Below are positions 52,592-60,589 of a stretch of 64,000 nt of DNA, piece after piece. The position numbers and the translations under genes are program-made. The stretch comes from Neglectibacter timonensis (GTDB lineage: Bacteria; Bacillota; Clostridia; Oscillospirales; Acutalibacteraceae): positions 62,001-126,000 of the forward strand of contig NZ_LT160635.1 in assembly GCF_900048895.1 (NCBI RefSeq). Direction: 5' to 3'. The number at the start of each line of letters is the position of its first letter. The stretch's first letter is position 1. The notes beneath the pieces were generated by a model, which was not told the DNA's origin, searched no databases, and saw only the letters and a list, made by a program, of their open reading frames with translations.

Positions 52592-54166
52592 ATGAAAAAG
52601 GGAAGGAACAAAGCGCTGGCGGTCCTGCTTTCGGGCGTCCTGGTATTCGCGTTGGCTTCGCCGGCATTGGCGTCCGGGCGGTTTTCCGACGTACCGGAGA
52701 CAGCTTGGTATGCCCCGGCGGTGGGGTACGCAGAGGAAAACGAACTGTTCCTGGGCGGGGGAGACGGAAAGTTCCATCCGGATTCCTCCATGAGCCGCGC
52801 CATGCTTGCCCAGGTACTGGCGAGAAATACCGCAGGGTACAGACAGGAGGACTGGGCCGGGGCGTCCGGATTCACGGATGTGGACCAGGCGCGCTGGTAT
52901 GCGGAGCCCGTCAAGTGGGCCGTTACGTCAGGCGTTGCGAACGGAGAGGGAAATAACCGGTTCCGGCCGGACAGGCCGGTCACCCGGGAAGAGACGGCGG
53001 TGATGCTTTACCGCTATGCCCAGAGGACGGGCAACAGGATCGTCTGCACAGTGGATGCCGGAAAGAAATTCAAGGACGCGGGACAGGTCTCTCCATGGGC
53101 GGCCGACGCGGTTGACTGGGCCGCGTCCAACGGAATCTTGCAGGGATATCCAGACGGGACGCTCCGCCCGAACCGGGCCGTCAGCCGCGCAGAGGCCGCC
53201 TGCATGCTGTACGCGTCCGCAAGGGTTCTGGAAAGCACAAAGGTGCTGTACCCGGTGGGCACGCCGCTGCCGGAGGAGATCGGCTGGAGCGGCGCGGGCA
53301 GGGACATGTGGAAGCTCAATGCGTATCTCTGCAAGGATTTGGACGAGCTGAAGGGCGTGGGCACGGATTTTCTGACCGAGGCCCCGGAGGGCATCACCGG
53401 CCTGCCCGTGTACCGGGATAAGTATCCCTCCGACGAATATGAGACGACGGAGGAAATGAAGGCAGGCTACCGGAAACGGGTGGAGGATTTCCTGACCGCG
53501 GTGGGCCGCGGAGATTTGGTGGAGGCGGGCTTGACCCCCAACAGCTATCTGTGGAACGAGAGCGATACCCCGAGCTTTTCCTGTGACTTTCCAGAGTTTA
53601 AAGTTTCGGCAATGGCACGCGGCATGACCTTGGGCCTGAAGCTCCCGGGTGTCAAGGAAATGGGAACGGAGGAGCTGAAAACGCTGCTTGCGGAAAATGT
53701 GTTTCTTGCAGAGGCATGCAGGTATGCGGGGATAGACAATCCGGCGTTCGCTTCCAGGCAGGATTATACTTTTAGCGGGGACGGCTCCAGAAAGTTATTC
53801 TATATTTACCAGGACTGCGAGGACGCGGGACAGGCCGCGTTCAACCGGGCGCTGGCCCCCATGTTTCTGTCTGTGGAGACAGATGACTCCACAGCAGTGG
53901 GCGTCACGGCGCCTGACGCGATGGAATATGCGGGGGATTACGTCCTGCTCCCCTACAACGAGGCGCTGAAGCAGCTGGAAGAAGAGAAGGGTATAAAGAG
54001 CCAGGACGTCCTCGGCTATAAATTGGAGTACGACAATATGATTACCGCGTACTATTACATGCCCCATTACAAATTTTACTACGATATCACGGGGAGCCGT
54101 CCCTACGCGCTTCCGGAGGGTTTTCGTGAATATGGGGAATACGCGGTGCGGGCGGTGAAGGACTGA
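52592..54166 (+). CDS. SLH surface protein with unknown C-terminal domain
   Basis: A 524-aa exported protein. It has a signal peptide (about 1-28, ASPALASG) and three SLH repeats (about 30-215: FSDVPETAWYAPAV, FTDVDQARWYAEPV, FKDAGQVSPWAADAV). A globular C-terminal domain (about 230-524) follows that I do not recognise, rich in Tyr and acidic residues (DNMITAYYYMPHYKFYYDITG). GGAGGAAAG precedes the ATG. Compared with the giant SLH proteins it may be an enzyme or binding protein rather than a stalk. It has its own promoter. Confidence 0.88.
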   Translation: MKKGRNKALAVLLSGVLVFALASPALASGRFSDVPETAWYAPAVGYAEENELFLGGGDGKFHPDSSMSRAMLAQVLARNTAGYRQEDWAGASGFTDVDQARWYAEPVKWAVTSGVANGEGNNRFRPDRPVTREETAVMLYRYAQRTGNRIVCTVDAGKKFKDAGQVSPWAADAVDWAASNGILQGYPDGTLRPNRAVSRAEAACMLYASARVLESTKVLYPVGTPLPEEIGWSGAGRDMWKLNAYLCKDLDELKGVGTDFLTEAPEGITGLPVYRDKYPSDEYETTEEMKAGYRKRVEDFLTAVGRGDLVEAGLTPNSYLWNESDTPSFSCDFPEFKVSAMARGMTLGLKLPGVKEMGTEELKTLLAENVFLAEACRYAGIDNPAFASRQDYTFSGDGSRKLFYIYQDCEDAGQAAFNRALAPMFLSVETDDSTAVGVTAPDAMEYAGDYVLLPYNEALKQLEEEKGIKSQDVLGYKLEYDNMITAYYYMPHYKFYYDITGSRPYALPEGFREYGEYAVRAVKD

Positions 54167-54235
54167 ATTTGATGGACGAAACGTGATTTTGCTTTCCATC
54201 CGGCGGGAAGGGGAAGAAAAAGCTCGTAAACAGGC

Positions 54236-54274
54236 AGCGGGGCGGGGCTGCTCCAAAAGGGACCCCACCCCGCT
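54236..54274 (+). terminator. GC-rich hairpin after the SLH gene
   Basis: AGCGGGGCGGGG with CCCCACCCCGCT around a 15-base loop, 70 bases past the stop at 54166. No T-run follows, so it is a weak terminator call. Confidence 0.5.
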
Positions 54275-54412
54275 GTCGGGTCGGATTTGAAGTGGGAAGA
54301 TCGATTCATCAGGCGGGAAACAGGCCGTCGTTGGAGGGATGGAAGGAAGTTCTTGCTTTCTGTGAGAGATGGAGGCCGCGGACCCTGCGGCCCAGTGATC
54401 GAGGTGGAGTGA

Positions 54413-55066
54413 ATGGCCCGGAACATAGAACAGATCATGGAATTGTTTCAGAGCGGCCCGGAATGGGGGATGTCAAAGCTGAGTCCGCCGGACAAGGCGT
54501 CCCTTTTAGAACTCCAGAAGACTTATCCCTTGCCGGAGGACTATGTCAAAATCCAATCCGTCACAGACGGTTTTGTGCTGTTTCAGGCGGGAGATTACCG
54601 GATGAATGATCTCAAATTTATCCTGAAAACCAGAAGTTGGGTCCCTTACAATTTGGGACTCATGGACAGCGTAGTGACGGTGGGGTATTTTATGGGTTAC
54701 GATATTGTCATCAACCAAAGGGAAAGCCGCACAGCGTCCTACCTCTACGCGGGGGATTCCGGTTCGGACTTTATCCGGATCGGCACGATAACGGACTTTT
54801 TCAATGGATTGATCGAATCAAAGGGGGAACTGCCGTTTTGGGAGAGCAAAGGCCAGGAGCTGTTTGATTTCTCAGCGGATAACCTGCCTCAGAATCCTGG
54901 GGTCCTGGAGGTTCCGGCCCGTGGGAGGAGGATCGTATCCACAAGGCCCTATTATCCCAGCCCGGAGGAAATCCATAGAAATGGGCTGGACAGGGCCGTT
55001 ACAGTGGAGTATTCCAACGGTACAGAAACGATCTTCTTCTTGCGGGACGGCGAAAGAATTGACTGA
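54413..55066 (+). CDS. SMI1/KNR4 (SUKH)-like protein
   Basis: A 217-aa cytoplasmic protein. Blocks such as LLELQKTYPLPEDYVKIQSVTDGF, VGYFMGYDIVINQRE and YLYAGDSGSDFIRIGTITDFFNGLIE follow the SUKH superfamily pattern (helix, LPxDY, then beta strands and a C-terminal helix). SUKH proteins are often immunity proteins against polymorphic toxins but also occur alone. No toxin gene is adjacent. GAGGTGGAG precedes the ATG. Assignment is moderate. Confidence 0.68.
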   Translation: MARNIEQIMELFQSGPEWGMSKLSPPDKASLLELQKTYPLPEDYVKIQSVTDGFVLFQAGDYRMNDLKFILKTRSWVPYNLGLMDSVVTVGYFMGYDIVINQRESRTASYLYAGDSGSDFIRIGTITDFFNGLIESKGELPFWESKGQELFDFSADNLPQNPGVLEVPARGRRIVSTRPYYPSPEEIHRNGLDRAVTVEYSNGTETIFFLRDGERID

Positions 55067-55083
55067 GGCCCGCGGGCCCGGCT

Positions 55084-55139
55084 GAAATGCCTGCAGAACA
55101 GCTGCGCTTTTATCAGGCGGGCGTTCTGCGGGCATTTTC
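55084..55139 (+). terminator. intrinsic terminator
   Basis: GAAATGCCTGCAGAAC pairs with GTTCTGCGGGCATTTTC over a 23-base loop, followed by TCTCG, just after the SUKH-like gene. Confidence 0.72.
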
Positions 55140-55342
55140 TCGCTTTTGAAGCGAAAGGGAATCCGGCGCGGAGGAAAAAACGGCTGTCCCATGATGGGGA
55201 GGAACGTGTCTTTTCCGGCAGGTTTGGCGGCGCTTCTGCTTGACAAAGGGATTCTGCGCTGTTAAACTTGACTCAAACTATAATGAAGGGGAGGCGGGGC
55301 GCTGCGGGCCCGGCTTCTCCAGGCGGAAGGAATGGTAACTAC

Positions 55343-55732
55343 ATGACATACAGCATCTCACAGGCAGCCAGCCGTTTCGGGGTGGAGCCCCACACGCTGC
55401 GGTTTTATGAGAAGGAGGGCATCATCACGCCGGAGCGCACGGAAAGCGGGATTCGGGCGTATACGGAGGAGAATATGTCCCAGCTGGAAATGGCCATGTG
55501 CTTAAAGAGCACCGGCATGCCGCTGAAGGACATCAAGCGCTATTTTGAGCTGGTGGACGCGGGGGACGATACCCTGGACGAACGCCTCAAAATCTTTACC
55601 GACCACCGGGAGCACGTGCTGGAGGAAATCGGCGTGCTGCAGCGGCACCTGTGCAAAATCGAGGGGAAGATCAAATGGTATTCCGGGTTTATTGAAGAGC
55701 GGAAGAAGGAGCTCAATAAACAGGCTGGGTAA
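55343..55732 (+). CDS. MerR family transcriptional regulator
   Basis: A 129-aa MerR-type regulator: N-terminal winged helix YSISQAASRFGVEPHTLRFYEKEGIITPERTESGIRAYTEENMSQLEMAMCLKSTGMPLKDIKRYF, then a dimerisation coiled coil (about 80-125). There are no conserved metal-binding cysteines at the C-terminus, so it belongs to the small AdhR/YfmP-like group rather than the metal sensors. The ATG at 55343 follows GGAAGGAA. It is monocistronic and its target is unclear. Confidence 0.92.
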   Translation: MTYSISQAASRFGVEPHTLRFYEKEGIITPERTESGIRAYTEENMSQLEMAMCLKSTGMPLKDIKRYFELVDAGDDTLDERLKIFTDHREHVLEEIGVLQRHLCKIEGKIKWYSGFIEERKKELNKQAG

Positions 55733-55897
55733 AAGATGACCTCGCCTCCGCTCGGCCGTCTTCGGGAAGAACAGTTTCCACTCCGCAACGCCCGACTTTC
55801 CTGCGGAAGGTACCGGGCTTCTTCCGGCCCGAAGAAAAAATGGCATACGCAGTTCGAAGATATTCCGTTCCCTGTTCTGCCGCTGGGGTGGAAGAGG

Positions 55898-55955
55898 GAC
55901 GTTCCACCTCATCAGCCGCCTGCGGCGGCAGCTTCCCCTCAAGGGGAAGCCTAGG
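55898..55955. repeat. intergenic repeat, truncated family member C
   Basis: CCACCTCATCAGCCGCCTGC is followed by a GCTTCCCCTCAAGGGGAAGC palindrome. Both modules are shared with 28519-28766 and, in opposite orientation, 60270-60573. It lies between the MerR gene and the purine permease; apart from the permease promoter I see nothing else in 55733-56076. Confidence 0.72.
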
Positions 55956-56031
55956 GGCGTCCTTGCCTTTCTCCGGCCTGGAGGGGAGTTTTGGTCCTGA
56001 AATTTATTATGAATAAAATGTGACGAAAGTA

Positions 56032-56060
56032 TTGATTTTCTATAAAGAAATTGTTATACT
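56032..56060 (+). promoter_or_regulatory. promoter of the purine permease gene
   Basis: TTGATT, 17-base spacer, TATACT. Confidence 0.75.
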
Positions 56061-56076
56061 GAATTCTGTTGCAGGA

Positions 56077-56137
56077 ACCCCTATTTTGTTTCACTTTGGC
56101 GAGTGTTGGAGAAAGTAGGGGTCAATTTTATTTTTTT
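56077..56137 (+). terminator. attenuator-like hairpin in the purine permease leader
   Basis: ACCCCTA (56077-56083) pairs with TAGGGGT (56116-56122), extended by TTT/AAA and enclosing a CACT/AGTG stem. CAATTTTATTTTTTTC follows directly before the ribosome site. No purine aptamer is evident, so any control could be protein- or translation-linked. Confidence 0.62.
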
Positions 56138-56153
56138 CAGGAGTGTGACTGTT

Positions 56154-57521
56154 TTGGAAAAATTCTTCAAGCTGAAGGAGCACGGCACGAACGTCCGCAC
56201 CGAAATTATTGCCGGCATTACCACCTTCCTGTCCATGGCGTACATCCTGGCGGTGAACCCCAGCATCCTTTCCGCTGCGGGTATGGACCAGGGCGCGGTG
56301 TTTACCGCCACGGCAGTTTCGGCGGCATTTGCCACCATTATCATGGGCGTGTTCGCCAACTATCCGGTGGCGCTGGCTTCCGGCATGGGCCTGAACGCCT
56401 ACTTTGCCTACACGGTCTGCCCGCAGCTCCAGGAGATGGGCATCACCGATCCCTGGAAAATCGCCCTGACGGCGATTCTGGTGGAGGGCATCATCTTCAT
56501 TCTGCTTTCCCTGTTCAAATTCCGGGAAACCCTGGTGAATTCCGTACCGGCCAACCTGAAGTTCGGCATTTCCGCCGGTATCGGCCTGTTTATCGCCATT
56601 GTGGGCCTGAAGGGCGCAGGAATCATCATTGCCGACCCCTCCACCCTGGTGGCGCTGGGCGACGTTTCCAGCCCCGCGGTGGTGCTGGCCTTTGTGGGCC
56701 TTCTGATCATCGGCATCATGTGGCATTTTAAGGTAAAGGGCGCCATTCTGTGGGGCATCCTGATCACCTGGGTGCTGGGCATTATCGCCGAGCTGACCGG
56801 ATGGTATGTGGTGAATCCGGAAGCCGGCGTCTACTCGCTGATCCCCAATTTCAGCAGCGGCATTCTGCCCCCCTCCCTTGCCCCCACGTTCTTCCAGTTT
56901 GATTTCAGCTTTATCGCCAAAAACGTGATGAATTTCGTGGTCATCGTGTTTGCATTCCTGTTTGTAGATCTCTTTGATACTGTGGGCACTTTGATCGGCG
57001 TGGCCGACCAGGGCGGCCTGCTCACCAAGGACGGCAAGCTCCCCAAGGTGGGCGCTGCCCTGATGAGCGACGCTGTGGGCACCGTGGCGGGCGCCTGCCT
57101 GGGCACCTCCACCGTCACCAGCTATGTGGAATCCACCGCGGGCGTGGCCGAGGGCGGCCGTACCGGCCTGACGGCTCTTTCCACCGCCGGCATGTTCATT
57201 CTGGCCCTGTTCCTCTCTCCCATCTTCCTGGCCATCCCCAGCTTTGCCACCACCCCTGCGTTGGTGTTTGTTGGCCTGCTGATGATGAAATCCGTGCTGA
57301 AGATGAAGTTCGACGGCGATATCGCCGACGTGCTGGGCGGCTTTGTGGCCCTGATCATGATGCCCTTCTCCTATTCCATTGCCAACGGCATCATGTTCGG
57401 CATCGTGGCCTGGGTCATCCTCAAGGTCTGCACCGGCAAAATCAAGGAAATCCATCCTGTCATGTGGGTGTCCTTCGGCCTCTTTGTCCTGCGCATCATC
57501 ACCCTGGTGCTGCATGTATAA
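56154..57521 (+). CDS. AzgA-like purine (adenine/guanine/hypoxanthine) permease
   Basis: A 455-aa NCS2/AzgA-type permease with about twelve to fourteen membrane segments, importing purine bases with protons. Signatures are GTNVRTEIIAGITTFLSMAYILAVNPSIL, ASGMGLNAYFAYTV, FLFVDLFDTVGTLIGVADQGGLL and GTSTVTSYVESTAGVAEGGRTGLTAL. The start is best placed at TTG 56154, ten bases after AGGAG. A longer GTG start (56103) lies inside the attenuator hairpin. It is monocistronic with its own promoter and a clear terminator. Confidence 0.94.
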   Translation: MEKFFKLKEHGTNVRTEIIAGITTFLSMAYILAVNPSILSAAGMDQGAVFTATAVSAAFATIIMGVFANYPVALASGMGLNAYFAYTVCPQLQEMGITDPWKIALTAILVEGIIFILLSLFKFRETLVNSVPANLKFGISAGIGLFIAIVGLKGAGIIIADPSTLVALGDVSSPAVVLAFVGLLIIGIMWHFKVKGAILWGILITWVLGIIAELTGWYVVNPEAGVYSLIPNFSSGILPPSLAPTFFQFDFSFIAKNVMNFVVIVFAFLFVDLFDTVGTLIGVADQGGLLTKDGKLPKVGAALMSDAVGTVAGACLGTSTVTSYVESTAGVAEGGRTGLTALSTAGMFILALFLSPIFLAIPSFATTPALVFVGLLMMKSVLKMKFDGDIADVLGGFVALIMMPFSYSIANGIMFGIVAWVILKVCTGKIKEIHPVMWVSFGLFVLRIITLVLHV

Positions 57522-57559
57522 GGCGGCTCACCCCTGAAGGGGAAATCATTGCTTTCTCA

Positions 57560-57592
57560 ACTGTCGCGGCAGCCGCCGCGGCAGTTTTTTTT
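57560..57592 (+). terminator. intrinsic terminator of the purine permease
   Basis: ACTGTCGCGGC with GCCGCGGCAGT around AGCC, followed by eight Ts. Confidence 0.92.
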
Positions 57593-57686
57593 CTGCGGGG
57601 AAAGCGGGCCGGCCGGCACTGGCGGCCAAAAATTTTGTATGAGATTTTTCAGGCTTGCTGGACGCGGGAAAAGGCGGAACGGGGCC

Positions 57687-57714
57687 TTGTAAATCTGAGT
57701 CAATCCTTTATAAT
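57687..57714 (+). promoter_or_regulatory. promoter of the TetR-ABC operon
   Basis: TTGTAA, 16-base spacer, TATAAT. A TTGACCGGTTTGGTCGGA stretch just downstream is a possible TetR operator. Confidence 0.72.
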
Positions 57715-57763
57715 GGCATTGACCGAATGAGCTTGACCGGTTTGGTCGGAAGGGGCTGCATAC

Positions 57764-58444
57764 ATGAACGAGGCTTTTTTTGCGCTGCCGGAGGAAAAAC
57801 GGCAGAGGATTCTCAACGCGGCGCTGGAGGCGTTCGCAAAGCACGAATACAAAAAGGCGTCCACAGACGACATCGCCGCTAAGGCGGGAATCTCCAAGGG
57901 GCTGCTGTTCTACTATTTCCACAACAAGAAGGAGCTGTATCTCTATCTGCTGGAGTATGCAAACGAGGCGGTGCGCAGGGCTGCCCAAGAGGCCAACCTG
58001 CGGGAGGAGACAGATTTCTTTGAGATGCTGGAAAAAGGGGCGCGGGCAAAGACGGGGATTCTGGAGCAAAACCCCTATCTGCTGGACTTTACGGTCCGCT
58101 CCTTCTACTCCTCCCAGGAGGAGGTTTCCCAGGCGGTGGCCGCCTCTTACCAGCAGAAGGTGGGCTCTGCGTTTCCGGACTATTTCAGCCATATCGACTT
58201 TTCTAAATTCCGGGAGGGTGCGGACCCGGCCTACCTGTTCCGCATGCTCACCTGGATGACGGACGGGTACATGCACGAGGCCCGGCAGAGGGGAATCCCG
58301 GTGGACTCCGGAACGGTGATGGAGGAATTCCGCCGCTGGTCTCAAATATTCCGGAGGATGGTTTACAGGGAAGAGGAAACGGGCGGGGCCCCCGGCGGAA
58401 AGCCGGAAGAGCCGGCCCAGGAGAAAGGGGCGGATACAGAATGA
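57764..58444 (+). CDS. TetR family regulator
   Basis: A 226-aa regulator. N-terminal TetR helix-turn-helix: PEEKRQRILNAALEAFAKHEYKKASTDDIAAKAGISKGLLFYYFHNKKELYLYLLEYA. The C-terminal helical ligand domain (about 70-205) is followed by a Pro/Gly/Glu tail. GGAAGGGG precedes the ATG. Its stop overlaps the ATPase start (ATGA), so it is co-translated with the exporter it presumably controls; ligand unknown. Confidence 0.94.
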   Translation: MNEAFFALPEEKRQRILNAALEAFAKHEYKKASTDDIAAKAGISKGLLFYYFHNKKELYLYLLEYANEAVRRAAQEANLREETDFFEMLEKGARAKTGILEQNPYLLDFTVRSFYSSQEEVSQAVAASYQQKVGSAFPDYFSHIDFSKFREGADPAYLFRMLTWMTDGYMHEARQRGIPVDSGTVMEEFRRWSQIFRRMVYREEETGGAPGGKPEEPAQEKGADTE

Positions 58445-59328
58445 ACGTGATCGAGGTCAAGGGCCTGACGAAGGACTATGGCCGGGGCCGGGGAATTTTC
58501 GGGGTGAGCTTTTCCGTGGGCCGGGGCGAAACCCTGGGCTTCCTGGGCCCCAACGGGGCGGGCAAGACCACCACGCTGCGCCATTTGATGGGCTTCCTGC
58601 ACCCGGATTCCGGCGAGGCCCGCATTCTGGGAATGGACTGCTTCCGGCAGGCGGCGGAAATCCAGAAGCATCTGGGCTACCTGCCGGGGGAGATCGCCTT
58701 TCCCGACGGCATGCGGGGAGAAGAGTTCCTCCGGTTCCAGGCCGGAATGAAAGGGAGGAAGGACCTGGGCAGGGCAAAGGAACTTTCCGAACGGTTTGAG
58801 CTGGATTTAACCGGAAGGATTTCCAAAATGTCCAAGGGGACCAAACAAAAGCTGGGGATTGTCTGCGCCTTCCTGCAGGATCCGGAGCTCCTGCTGCTGG
58901 ACGAACCCACCAGCGGGCTGGACCCCCTGATGCAGAACCGGTTTGTTGAGCTGCTGCTGGAAGAGCGGGCCAGGGGCAAGACCATCCTCCTTTCCTCCCA
59001 TGTGTTCGAGGAGACCGAACGCACCTGCGGCCGTGCCGCCATTCTGCGGAAAGGCAGGCTGGCCGCTGTGGAGGATATGGAGCGGCTGCGGGCCAGCCGG
59101 TCCAAGACCTTTTGCATCTCCTTTGCCCGGGAAGAGGAGGCTGCCCGTTTTGCCGGGACGTTCCCGGAGGCTGTCCCCAGGGGCACAGAGGTGGAACTGC
59201 CGCTTTCCGGCAGCGCCGACAGGCTGGTCAAGGCTTTGGCAGGCTATGAGGTGCGGGATCTTTCCACCCGCAGCCAGACCCTGGAAGAGCTGTTCCTAAG
59301 CTATTACGGAGAGGAGGCGGCGAAATGA
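58441..59328 (+). CDS. ABC transporter ATP-binding protein
   Basis: A 295-aa ATPase: Walker A GPNGAGKTTT (about 36-45), Q-loop region LGYLPGE, signature MSKGTKQKLG (degenerate LSGGQ), Walker B LLLLDEPTSGLDP and switch His in LLSSHVFEE. The C-terminal extension (about 215-295) is typical of drug/bacteriocin-type exporters. It overlaps TetR upstream and the permease downstream by four bases each (ATGA). Confidence 0.95.
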   Translation: MNVIEVKGLTKDYGRGRGIFGVSFSVGRGETLGFLGPNGAGKTTTLRHLMGFLHPDSGEARILGMDCFRQAAEIQKHLGYLPGEIAFPDGMRGEEFLRFQAGMKGRKDLGRAKELSERFELDLTGRISKMSKGTKQKLGIVCAFLQDPELLLLDEPTSGLDPLMQNRFVELLLEERARGKTILLSSHVFEETERTCGRAAILRKGRLAAVEDMERLRASRSKTFCISFAREEEAARFAGTFPEAVPRGTEVELPLSGSADRLVKALAGYEVRDLSTRSQTLEELFLSYYGEEAAK

Positions 59329-60122
59329 GCGGCACGCTGCTGAAAAGGGAACTGAAGATAAACGGAAAGCTGCTGGCGCTGTTTCTCGCAGTGCTCACCC
59401 TATACGGGGGGATGATCACCAGCATGTTTGACCCCAAGCTGGGGGAGAGCCTGAAGGCTATGGCGGATTCCATGCCGGACCTGTTCTCCGCCTTCGGCAT
59501 GAACCAGTCCGGAGCCACGCTCACGGAGTTCCTGTCCAACTATCTCTACGGGTTTCTGCTGGTTGTATTCCCCATGGTGTTCCTCATCCTGCTGGCGAAC
59601 CGGCTTTTGACCCGCTACCTGGACCGGGGTTCCATCGCCTTTCTGCTGGCCACGCCCAACCGCCGCAGCAAACTTGCCCTGACCCAGGCTTTTGTCATGG
59701 TTTTGCTGCTGTTCTGCCTGACTTTGTACATGACCGGCCTGCTTCTGGGCTTAAGCGCGGCACTGTTTCCGGGGGAGCTGGACTGCGGGGCCTTTCTCCT
59801 GCTGAACGCAGGGTTGTTCGGGCTCTACCTGTTCCTTTCCGGGCTGTGCTTCTGCACTGCCTGCCTGTGGAGCGAACCCAGGCTTGCCACGGGCGTGGGC
59901 GCCGGGGCCTGCATTGCCTTTGTGCTGCTGCAGATGCTCTCCCGGGTAGGAGAAAAATTTGAATGGCTGAAATATGCCACACCGCTGACCCTTTTCGATC
60001 CCCAGGGATTGATTGGCGGAGAGCCTTCGGCAGTGTGGAGCTTCCTTCTCCTATATACTGGGGGGCTGGCGCTGTATGGAGTGGGAATCGCCGTATTCTG
60101 CCGCCGGGACATCCCTGCCTGA
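59325..60122 (+). CDS. ABC-2 type permease
   Basis: A 265-aa membrane subunit with six hydrophobic segments (LLALFLAVLTLYGGMITSM through LYTGGLALYGVGIAVFC) and the extracellular loop between the first two. It pairs with the ATPase encoded immediately upstream; the substrate is probably a small toxic compound or peptide, given the TetR control. It is the last gene of the operon. Confidence 0.9.
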   Translation: MSGTLLKRELKINGKLLALFLAVLTLYGGMITSMFDPKLGESLKAMADSMPDLFSAFGMNQSGATLTEFLSNYLYGFLLVVFPMVFLILLANRLLTRYLDRGSIAFLLATPNRRSKLALTQAFVMVLLLFCLTLYMTGLLLGLSAALFPGELDCGAFLLLNAGLFGLYLFLSGLCFCTACLWSEPRLATGVGAGACIAFVLLQMLSRVGEKFEWLKYATPLTLFDPQGLIGGEPSAVWSFLLLYTGGLALYGVGIAVFCRRDIPA

Positions 60123-60138
60123 GCTCCCCAGCCCCAAT

Positions 60139-60573
60139 CCGCTTTCTTTCGCAGAAAGCTTGGCAAAGAACCTTATGCTCCAGCCCTCGCGCCTTCGGCT
60201 TCCGGGCTGGAGAAAGGGCTAAGGGCGCTGGACGCGTGCCGGTGGCACGCGTCCAGCGCCGACCACAGACTTCCCCTTGAGGGGAAGTCTGTCAAAAACA
60301 TCTCTTCACTTTGTTCAGAGATCTTCGCCGGAGGCGGCTGATGAGGTGGTTCTGCCTCCTTACTCTGCCGCTGCGGATGAAAGAATGGGACTTTCCACCT
60401 CATCCGGCAGATTCCCGCAGGGAATCTGTTTCCCCTCTTCCCTCGAGGGGAAGGCACAGTTCAAAGGCTTCCCCTTGAGGGGAAGTCTGCCAAAAAGATC
60501 TCCTCACTTTGTTCAGAGATCTTCGCCGGAGGCGGCTGATGAGGTGGTTCTGCCTCCGTGCTCTGCCGCCGCG
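60139..60573. repeat. intergenic repeat cluster, family member B with two tandem copies
   Basis: It begins with the same CCGCTTTCTTTCGCAGAAAG block as member A (60139), then a CTCCAGCCC/GGGCTGGAG hairpin. A perfect 17-base-pair hairpin with a 3-base loop follows (60224-60240 with 60244-60260), and then two nearly identical ~106-bp direct copies (60270-60375 and 60468-60573). Each runs from CTTCCCCTTGAGGGGAAG through CTTCGCCGGAGGCGG to GATGAGGTGGTTCTGCCTCC. Between them is a third, inverted variant. The cluster fills the gap 60123-60589 and lies at the 3' ends of two convergent genes. Confidence 0.85.
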
Positions 60574-60589
60574 AAGTGATCAGGAAGCG

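Noticed and set aside
28519-60573. Intergenic repeats as a CRISPR array
   Set aside because: Copies are dispersed, palindromic and not separated by regular unique spacers; no cas genes are present.
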